Origin: Anaerofilum faecale
GTDB lineage: Bacteria; Bacillota; Clostridia; Oscillospirales; Ruminococcaceae
Assembly (NCBI GenBank): GCA_019114265.1
Contig: DXFV01000043.1
Span: 1-64,000 of the forward strand
Direction of reading: 5' to 3'
DNA length: 64,000 nucleotides
Part shown: piece after piece, positions 58,701 to 64,000 of the stretch
Layout: the number at the start of each line of letters is the position of its first letter
Numbering within the stretch: the stretch's first letter is position 1
Position numbers and translations under genes: made by a program
The notes under the pieces: model-generated
The model's database searches: none
The model's input: only the letters and a program-made list of their open reading frames with translations
Told to the model about the DNA's origin: nothing

Positions 58701-59813
58701 GTAATCCGTGTCGTGGATGCTGCTGTTGAACAGCAGGTTGTTGTTGCCGCTGAGCCACACGCCCGTGGCGGAGCTGTAGGCCACTTCGCAGTTGGAAATG
58801 ACATTGTTGTCGCCGAACAGCTTGATACTGGCAACATCTGTTCCGTAGGGGTTCACAATTTTGGCGGCATGGGCCGCATAGCTGGCGTTCACGCGGTCCA
58901 GCGTGATGTGGCTGGTGCCGGTGCCGGTGATGGCGGCTCCCAGCACATGGATGCCCTCGATATTCACATAAGACGCATTGTCCAAGTCGATCGCCGTTTC
59001 ACGCGCTTTCACCTGAACCGTTTTGCCTGCGGGGTCTCCGTAGAGGTACAGTTTCCCCTGCGCCTCGTCGTAATACCATTCGTTTTCACTGTCCAGCGCA
59101 CCGTAAACATTGGACAGGTAATAGGGATTTCCTTTGGTGGGGGTGTTCTGCACATCCGTCAGACCCAGCGGCGTGAAGGTGATGGTGCTGCCCGTGTGAT
59201 CCTCCACGGTAGCGGTTTGGCTGGTCCATCTGCTGCCCGCGTTGACCCACAGCGTTGCGCCCTTGAAAAATCCGTCGCCGAACGCTTCGAGCGCCGGGTC
59301 GGTGATGGTGGTGTTGCTTCCGCTCTCCACCTCGGCGAAGCCTTCGTAAAACTTGCCGGTCTCCGTGTTCGGCCAGCGGGCGTTAAAGCCCATGTCTCCA
59401 TCCACGAACACCTGATTCTTGTCGCCCAGCGGCAGCACCGCGTCTGCCACATAGATCTCACCCTCGTGCCGTTCAAAGCCGGTCACCTCGTTGGCTCCGC
59501 TGATGACCACCGTTTCGCCGTCGTATGCCCTGAACGTGATGGGCGCTCCTTCCACGCCGGAGCCCGGCTTCAGCGTTTCGTGATAGGTGCCGCCCCGCAC
59601 AATACAGGTATCGCCCGGCTGCATCGTCTCGGATGCCTTGCCCAGTGTTTTCCATGGCGCGCCGGCCGAACCGTCGTTCGCGTCGCTTCCCGCAGGGGAA
59701 ACATAATATGTCTGCCCGCTCGCCGGCGCCGCATACGCCGCAGGTGCAAAGCTGAACATACCGGCGGTAAACACTGCCGACAGGGCAAAAGAGAGAAGGC
59801 GCTTTTTCCACAT
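55737..59813 (-). CDS. Giant wall-anchored beta-helix protein
   Basis: A 1358-aa secreted protein. Layout: signal peptide (1-28, ending AAYAAP); right-handed parallel beta-helix (about 33-600) starting YYVSPAGSDANDGSAGAPWK and filled with 'NNVISNCEVAYSSATGVWLS' type rungs; a LamG/concanavalin-like module (about 670-870); a jelly-roll CBM-like module (about 910-1010, WTRHQVEYTTAADQTEIQIY); a BIG2 Ig-like domain (about 1020-1095, EWTSSDPSVATVSSTGSVLG); another jelly-roll (about 1100-1265); a Ser-rich stalk; and the sorting signal RPQTGD, a hydrophobic helix and KARNKE. PQTG is a variant of LPXTG. The helix could be a polysaccharide lyase, epimerase or hydrolase; I cannot tell which. GGAGG precedes the ATG. 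Confidence 0.85.
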   Translation of the reverse strand: MWKKRLLSFALSAVFTAGMFSFAPAAYAAPASGQTYYVSPAGSDANDGSAGAPWKTLGKASETMQPGDTCIVRGGTYHETLKPGSGVEGAPITFRAYDGETVVISGANEVTGFERHEGEIYVADAVLPLGDKNQVFVDGDMGFNARWPNTETGKFYEGFAEVESGSNTTITDPALEAFGDGFFKGATLWVNAGSRWTSQTATVEDHTGSTITFTPLGLTDVQNTPTKGNPYYLSNVYGALDSENEWYYDEAQGKLYLYGDPAGKTVQVKARETAIDLDNASYVNIEGIHVLGAAITGTGTSHITLDRVNASYAAHAAKIVNPYGTDVASIKLFGDNNVISNCEVAYSSATGVWLSGNNNLLFNSSIHDTDYIGSYGACINISGDGNVISHNTAYNTGRDIIIFQSGQGCKIEYNDFSHSGMICADLGVFYTVATDGGGTEICYNWFHDNDSSGSKSGIYLDNGTSNWLIHHNVVWNAGTALQLNVPSNYIAAYNNTLIGNINQDFAWVFKEDTWGGRVVNNLVVGNIGLKPETIAYGNLKGADPGFTDAAAHEYSLTAESPAIDMAEVIPGVNDGYVGAGPDLGAYEYGAGYWTAGCSLDTPPAMPQVPSPVAQPRYANLVENAGFETSGLAGWTIRGPVTKATPGAGHDPIQMDNGYTRTGYGSAKLTGSDKPVQAEPLFEDFSSGDLSAWSSDAFTTTQFEVKDGALELGSAPYTANECRVLYTGENYQDAVYEATLEILNPDTSSQELGMVARYMSSESYLFFSYAPWRTGMGATYEIARRVGTSYQRLNAAPGSVEMVPGEQYEIRIEMEGESLKWYVNGELQVEAEDASPAAGKIGVGQYLGDGTGRLRYDNVKVTPATAGTQEEPAPEIEAAAGSERAPAPEANGQEPAGEQDETAASSRGKLSKTISVQPDTAYTLTAWAKVEPGEQLTLGVDGGDSVVVPESAGGVWTRHQVEYTTAADQTEIQIYFEKTSDGSNAVYVDDVGLMEKELPRQNTAEPQRVALNNRSATLSEKDALQLAATVLPFNAKVQEVEWTSSDPSVATVSSTGSVLGIKNGSAVITAAVKGYPAISASCTITVSAGTEYPVLDLTDALADETAWTTDGEPLFADHQVVLETMKTLASAAPYENGSLFHLRMKLDFKDAEWYGVGVSSTRPLNYAWSDNGLYHLVIKESQFELQKWGNGGGGANQVVVENNGLVQDGEYFDFKMGAIPENGGMRVVVEINGQRIMSWLDQTDPFTEAGYLNFYNQGSGTMTLAAPETGGTDPDPDDSSSSSSSGSSSSSGSSSSSGSSSSSSSSDSSSEAGSSGSTSATRPQTGDPFPHGMLAAMVAACLFLSGLLIYQQTKARNKE
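55884..55990. repeat. Tandem repeat encoding the Ser-rich stalk
   Basis: An 18-bp unit (GAACTGCTCGAACTGCCG and close variants) repeats about five times, encoding SSSSGS-like blocks on the minus strand. Length variation by slippage is plausible and stays in frame. Confidence 0.85.
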
Positions 59814-59921
59814 GATGCTTTTTCCTCCGTTCTCTTTGAATATTTTTCAAATTCTCAAACCGGCGCCCGCCGCACAGCCTGGCCGCGGCCTTAGGCGCCG
59901 GTTCTCCACAATCTGTATCCC

Positions 59922-61430
59922 TTATTTCTTGCCGTTGGCCGTCAGCCATGCATCCAGCTGACTCTGCACCTCGGCTTTGTATTTCTCCACGCCGGCCTGT
60001 TCCATCTTGGTGCGGAACTCCTCAAAGCGCGTCTCAAAATCATCATACACACCCAGGAATTTGTATTCGCTCGTCACAGAGCTCATCTGCGCCATCTCTG
60101 TGGAAACCGCTTCCTCGTTGAAGCTGAAGCCGGAGATGGGCGAAACCTCGGCGTTGTTGTTGATCTCCATCGTCTCTTCCCAAACGCCTTCCTGCTGGCC
60201 TTCCACCAAGTATGCATTGAACTGGTTGCCTAAGGCCCAGCCGCTGTTGAAGAAATAGCCGCTGTCGGGGATCTCTTTCACAAAGCCGTTCTCCATGGTG
60301 TAGTTAACGCCTTCGATGCCGAAGTTCAGCATATTGAAGATCTCTTTGTCGCTGTTCATCACATCGATCATGCGGATTGCGGCTTCGGGATGCTTGCTGC
60401 TGCTGGAAACCGCATTCATCGCGGCGCGGGAGGCCAGTGCGTTGACAAAGGGTTCTGTCAGTGCAACCTGCACATAGTCGTAGCCGCCGGCAAGCTGCTT
60501 CTGTTCCGCTTCTCCGCCGGGTTTGATGATGCCCAGACGGGACGCATATTTGCCCGCAGTGATGTCGGCGCTGTCGTCCTGCATGGTGATAATGTCGCTG
60601 CGGATATACCCTTTGTCGTACAGCTCGCCAAACTTGGCGCGGTACTCTTTGACCACATCGGGGAACCAGTCCACGGTATAGCTGTCGTCGCCCTTTTTGA
60701 TATAGAAGCTGGAGGCGCCGCTGCCCGCCACGGTATAGTAGTCCTGGATCATGCACATGGCGACAAAATCGTCCTCAAACGCCTGGATGCTCAGATCGCC
60801 CACCGGGTACAGGTCCGGTTCATTGTCGCGGATGGCATCCCAGAAAGGATACATGTCTTCCACAGTTTTTACATTTTCCCAATCGAAATTGTATTTTTCA
60901 ACCAGATCCTTGCGCATCATGAAGCCAAAGGAGTCGTAGCAGATCTGATAGTTGGGAACCGCATAGATAGCGCCGTCCACGCGCGCCTGTTCAAACAGGA
61001 ACTCCGGCAGAACTTCGCGCAGGCCGGGAGCGTTTTCATCGATCAGATCGTCCAGCGCCAGGAATGCGCCGCGAGAGACATTGGGCTGATATTTGTTCAG
61101 CCAGCTCTGGGTTGTGAAGCAGACGTCAAACTCTTCGCCGGAAGAGATGATCATGTTCATCTTCTCGTCGTAGCTGCCGTAATCGTAGATTTCCAGCTGC
61201 AGCTTCAGGCCATAGCGCTCGGCCAGCAGCTTGTTCACCTCTTCCAGAACGGCGTCCATCCCCGTCTGCGGGGTGCCTGCTGTGATCCAGCGCACGGTCG
61301 TCACCTCTTCCGACGGCTCACTGCCGCTGCTGGAGCCGCCGCTCTGGCCGCAGCCCATAGGCAGCATCAGCACGGCCAGCAGACCTGCCATCAAAGAAAT
61401 TCGCCAAGAGTGTTTCGGATGCTTTGACAT
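59922..61430 (-). CDS. Extracellular sugar-binding lipoprotein (LipO/YtcQ-like)
   Basis: A 502-aa ABC solute-binding protein. The lipobox LMLPMGC places the mature Cys near 27, followed by a Ser/Gly linker. The fold begins VTTVRWITAGTPQTGMDAVL; TSEYKFLGVYDDFETRFEEF near the C-terminus and the ending AEVQSQLDAWLTANGK match the DUF3502 tail of LipO/YtcQ proteins. It binds oligosaccharides or uronides at the cell surface and passes them to the two permeases. 73 bp follow the permease gene, with a small hairpin. Confidence 0.93.
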   Translation of the reverse strand: MSKHPKHSWRISLMAGLLAVLMLPMGCGQSGGSSSGSEPSEEVTTVRWITAGTPQTGMDAVLEEVNKLLAERYGLKLQLEIYDYGSYDEKMNMIISSGEEFDVCFTTQSWLNKYQPNVSRGAFLALDDLIDENAPGLREVLPEFLFEQARVDGAIYAVPNYQICYDSFGFMMRKDLVEKYNFDWENVKTVEDMYPFWDAIRDNEPDLYPVGDLSIQAFEDDFVAMCMIQDYYTVAGSGASSFYIKKGDDSYTVDWFPDVVKEYRAKFGELYDKGYIRSDIITMQDDSADITAGKYASRLGIIKPGGEAEQKQLAGGYDYVQVALTEPFVNALASRAAMNAVSSSSKHPEAAIRMIDVMNSDKEIFNMLNFGIEGVNYTMENGFVKEIPDSGYFFNSGWALGNQFNAYLVEGQQEGVWEETMEINNNAEVSPISGFSFNEEAVSTEMAQMSSVTSEYKFLGVYDDFETRFEEFRTKMEQAGVEKYKAEVQSQLDAWLTANGKK

Positions 61431-61464
61431 TAGTTTTTTCCTCCTTATATTTTTGTATATTCTA

Positions 61465-61483
61465 CCGCTCTTTTCAGGAGCGG
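61465..61483 (-). other. Small intergenic hairpin in the ABC operon
   Basis: CCGCTC/GAGCGG stem between permease and binding-protein genes without a T-run; possibly an RNA-processing or stability element that raises binding-protein levels. Confidence 0.4.
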
Positions 61484-61503
61484 AACAACAACTCTGCGGC
61501 CGC

Positions 61504-62400
61504 TCAGCCCTTTACCGCGCCGACGGTGAGGCCGGAAATGAAGTATTTCTGAAAGAAGGGGAACACCACCAGCATGGGGCCGGCTGCCACAACAGCCATC
61601 GCCATCAGCAGGTTTTGTCCCGGGATGTCCCGCACATCTACCGTGATGCCTCCCCCCTGGCTCAGTGCTGTGAGCAGCGACTGGATATTCTGCTCGATGC
61701 GGTACAGCATGTATTGCAGCGGTTCCATATCTTCCTGCGTAATGTACAAAAGGCCTGTCTGCCAGTCGTTCCACTTGCTCATAGCCGTGAAGAATGCCAC
61801 CGTTGTGAGAACGGGCACCGAGAGCGGAAGCGCAATGCGGAAGAAGATTAAAAATTCGTTCGCACCGTCTATCTTGGCAGATTCAAACAGCGCCGGCGGC
61901 AGCTTTTGGAAAAAGGTGCGGATCATGATAACATGAAACGCATAGACGAGACTTGGAACGATCATCACCGCATAGGTGTTCTTCCAGTCCAGCACCTGCG
62001 TCATCAGGATATAGCTTGGCACCATGCCGCCGGAAAAAAGCAGCGTGAAGAACACATAAAAGGAAAGCGGCCGTGCAAATCTGCAGTTGGTGCGCGCCAG
62101 GGTATATCCGATCATGCTCATGAAGAGCAGTCCCCCCGCCACGGTGGCCGCCGTGACGAAAATCGTCACGCCATAGCTGCGCAGGATCTTTTCCGGGCTT
62201 TTGAAAATATACTCATAGGCGGTCAGATCGAATTCCGACGGGAGCAGCCTGAATCCGTTGGCGCTCAGCGCATGCTCGTTTGTGAACGAAGCGGACAGCA
62301 CCAGCAAAAACGGCAGCAGGCACAGCGCCGAATAGATCAGGCTGATGATATTGATGGTGTATTGCGGATGTTTTTTGATGTTGTTCATTGCGGCATTCAC
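61504..62400 (-). CDS. Sugar ABC transporter permease (YtcP/LplC-like)
   Basis: A 298-aa inner-membrane subunit with six helices. The EAA loop reads LPPALFESAKIDGANEFLIF near 167-186, ending IALPLSVPVL. C-terminus FPFFQKYFISGLTVGAVKG is the hallmark of the CUT1/LplC group. It works with the upstream permease; an ATPase is absent here and is probably a shared MsmX-type protein encoded elsewhere. Confidence 0.93.
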   Translation of the reverse strand: MNAAMNNIKKHPQYTINIISLIYSALCLLPFLLVLSASFTNEHALSANGFRLLPSEFDLTAYEYIFKSPEKILRSYGVTIFVTAATVAGGLLFMSMIGYTLARTNCRFARPLSFYVFFTLLFSGGMVPSYILMTQVLDWKNTYAVMIVPSLVYAFHVIMIRTFFQKLPPALFESAKIDGANEFLIFFRIALPLSVPVLTTVAFFTAMSKWNDWQTGLLYITQEDMEPLQYMLYRIEQNIQSLLTALSQGGGITVDVRDIPGQNLLMAMAVVAAGPMLVVFPFFQKYFISGLTVGAVKG

Positions 62401-62411
62401 TTCCCTTCCTC

Positions 62412-63374
62412 TCAGAACAAGGCGCTCTCCGGGTCGATTTTGCGCACCACAAGGTTGGTAACCAGGATGAGCACAAACCCCACAACCGACTGCACAAGGC
62501 CCACGGCGGCCGACATGCCGACATCGCCAAGCTGCGTCAGCGCGCGGTATACGTAGGTATCAATCACATCCGTTGTGGGATACAGAACACCTACGTTGCG
62601 CGGCACATTGAAGAACAGCCCAAAATCCGCACGGAAGATATTGCCGATATTGAGCAGCGTCATCACGATGATGATGGGCTTGAGGAACGGCAGGATGATA
62701 TAGCGGAATTCCTGCGCTTTGGTGGCTCCGTCCAGCTGTGCCGCTTCAAAAAACTCCTTGTCGATTCCCATTAAGCTGGCATAGTAAAACAGGCTGTTGT
62801 ATCCCACTCCATGCCACAGTTTGACGATGAGAAGGATTATCGGCCAATATCCCGGCTGAGAATACCAGTCCACCGGTTCGCCGCCGAAAAACATGATAAC
62901 CTGATTGATCAGCCCCATCGGGCCCGGCATAAGCAGCGCATATACCATATAGCCAACTACTACCCACGAAAGGAAACTGGGCATCAGCGTCACGGTCTGA
63001 TACGTTTTCACAAGCCGGCGGCTGCGCAGGCGGAACATCATCACCGCGAACAGCACGCTGAATACGGTTGTGAACAGGATAAACAGGAAGTTCATGCCCA
63101 GTGTATTGCGCACCACGCGCCATGCGTCGGAAGATGTGAAAAAGAATTCAAAATTTTTCAAGCCGGCCCACGGGCTTTCAAAAATTCCCAAATCCACCCG
63201 GAACTTTTTGAAAGCCAGGATGATACCGCCCATGGGAATGTAACAGAACACAAACAACAGTATGATTGCAGGCAGTGCCAGAAGAAAGAGCTGCACGTTG
63301 TCTATGTTGCGGTTGCAGAATTTTTTCAGACAGCTTTTTTTCTTCTTTGCTCCGGCTGAAGCTATGGTCGCCAT
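62412..63374 (-). CDS. Sugar ABC transporter permease (YteP/LplB-like)
   Basis: A 320-aa permease. IPMGGIILAFKKFRVDLGIF after the first helix is the YteP/LplB signature; the EAA loop reads FFEAAQLDGATKAQEFRYII near 208-227. First gene of the seven-gene carbohydrate operon, 11 bp before its partner. YteP/YtcP-type importers take up rhamnogalacturonan fragments, alginate or other complex oligosaccharides in Bacillus and Paenibacillus relatives. Confidence 0.93.
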   Translation of the reverse strand: MATIASAGAKKKKSCLKKFCNRNIDNVQLFLLALPAIILLFVFCYIPMGGIILAFKKFRVDLGIFESPWAGLKNFEFFFTSSDAWRVVRNTLGMNFLFILFTTVFSVLFAVMMFRLRSRRLVKTYQTVTLMPSFLSWVVVGYMVYALLMPGPMGLINQVIMFFGGEPVDWYSQPGYWPIILLIVKLWHGVGYNSLFYYASLMGIDKEFFEAAQLDGATKAQEFRYIILPFLKPIIIVMTLLNIGNIFRADFGLFFNVPRNVGVLYPTTDVIDTYVYRALTQLGDVGMSAAVGLVQSVVGFVLILVTNLVVRKIDPESALF

Positions 63375-63661
63375 GCCGTCGTCCCTCCTCTTTTTTGGTC
63401 TGTATTCAGTCTATCATTTGGGGGCTTTGGAAAAAAGCACACAGCGTTGCGCATCGCGTCAAAAATCTGCGCGTTTTCCCGGCGCGCGCGGAGAAGATAG
63501 ATCACTATTTTGCGCTTTGCGCTCTTTGTTGCGCAAAATATTTCGATGCATCTTGTTTTTCTGTTGTTTTTGTGCAATACTATATCCAAACGGAAGAATA
63601 CTTTTATCTAATGTAGACAAATTCTACTGCCATCATTGCAAGCAAAAAGGGGGGCTGCTGC
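63375..63661. other. Divergent regulatory region of the carbohydrate locus
   Basis: About 290 bp without a gene. Leftward, TAGACT at 63413-63408 with a T-rich -35 (63436-63431) is a weak promoter for the ABC operon, as expected if a YesN-type activator is needed. The region is AT-rich near the response regulator start. Confidence 0.45.
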
Positions 63662-64000
63662 ATGTACAGTGTTGCAATCGCAGACGATGAAACCAACATC
63701 CGTGAAGGGCTGCGCGATTTGATAGACTGGCATGGCCTTGGCTTTGCATTGACCGGCGTATTCGACGACGGAAACGGCCTTGTTTCTCTCTTGCAGAAAT
63801 CTCCGCCGGATCTGATCGTAACAGATATCCGAATGAATCATTGTTCCGGTTTGGATGTCTCCCAATACATACAGCAGCATCGGCTTTCCACCCGTGTGAT
63901 CCTTATCAGCGGCTACAAAGAAGCGGATCTCGCCATGTCGGCCATCAAATACGGCGTGAAGAATTATATCTTGAAACCCATCGACCTGGACGAGCTGACA
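63662..64000 (+). CDS. YesN-type response regulator (partial)
   Basis: The first 113 codons of a response regulator cut by the window end. Receiver features: ADDETNIREGLRDLIDW at 7-23, phosphoacceptor Asp in DLIVTDIRMN near 55, ISGYKEADLAMSAIKYG and YILKPIDLDEL. This is the YesN subgroup, which carries a C-terminal AraC-type HTH and pairs with a YesM kinase. It is divergent from the transporter operon, the usual position for its controller. GGGGGG precedes the ATG. Confidence 0.9.
   Translation, partial: MYSVAIADDETNIREGLRDLIDWHGLGFALTGVFDDGNGLVSLLQKSPPDLIVTDIRMNHCSGLDVSQYIQQHRLSTRVILISGYKEADLAMSAIKYGVKNYILKPIDLDELT

Noticed and set aside
55710..59894. A 1394-codon plus-strand frame antisense to the beta-helix gene
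   Set aside because: The minus strand has a signal peptide, ordered domains and a sorting signal; the plus-strand product has none and lacks a ribosome site.

Overview
The window reads as a chromosome segment from a Gram-positive, GC-rich anaerobic gut Firmicute, most like Oscillospiraceae (Faecalibacterium/Gemmiger/Subdoligranulum type). The evidence is pyruvate formate-lyase with its activase, formate-THF ligase, a SpoIIQ-like M23 protein, a sortase-type anchor, ZTP, Mn2+ and TPP riboswitches, clear sigma-A promoters with GGAGG ribosome sites, and palindrome-rich intergenic repeats of a kind I associate with these genera. The genus assignment is inference.

Layout. (1) About 1-8150: a decaying integrative or plasmid-like element with AT-richer spacers. 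It holds two broken large serine recombinases, a SHOCT-type small protein, a DinG-like helicase, a small HTH regulator, an amidoligase remnant, an RHH-type protein and a ParM/ParR-like actin segregation pair. tRNA-Tyr (8454-8538) and three stacked terminators separate it from the core genome. (2) 8691-23490: citrate synthase, then a cell-surface polysaccharide region: two double-domain GT2 proteins, an ABC exporter pair, rfbC, a GNAT protein, four small membrane proteins, a SpoIIQ-like M23 protein, rfbB-rfbD-rfbA and another GT2. Together these would make dTDP-L-rhamnose and assemble and export a rhamnose-containing glycan. (3) 23772-34810: a DUF6951-type protein, pflB-pflA under a ZTP riboswitch, degV, a GT-C-like membrane protein, fhs, and a P-type ATPase under a yybP-ykoY (Mn2+) riboswitch. 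(4) 34822-44929: glyA-esterase-rarA-sseB operon, nth, thiT under a TPP riboswitch, cardiolipin synthase, an M3-like lipoprotein peptidase and a glycerophosphodiesterase.

(5) 45046-50673: a PhoB-type two-component system; a three-gene unit (79-aa protein, HD hydrolase, HAD phosphatase) beside an AraC regulator, with AraC-like direct repeats in front of the unit; then gene scraps, including a response-regulator receiver fragment. (6) 50757-64000: a seven-gene carbohydrate locus on the minus strand: two Lpl/Yte-type permeases, a solute-binding lipoprotein, a 1358-aa wall-anchored beta-helix protein, an SGNH esterase, a GH94-type phosphorylase and a GHL6-type glycoside hydrolase. A YesN-type response regulator starts divergently and runs off the window. 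This locus is the best candidate for an undescribed system: a surface beta-helix protein and importer feeding an intracellular phosphorolytic pathway for an unknown glycan.

Three one-carbon genes (pflB/pflA, fhs, glyA) lie within about 15 kb, and the first is under a ZTP sensor, so formate and folate metabolism is a local theme. All functional calls come from reading motifs by eye; no database search was run.
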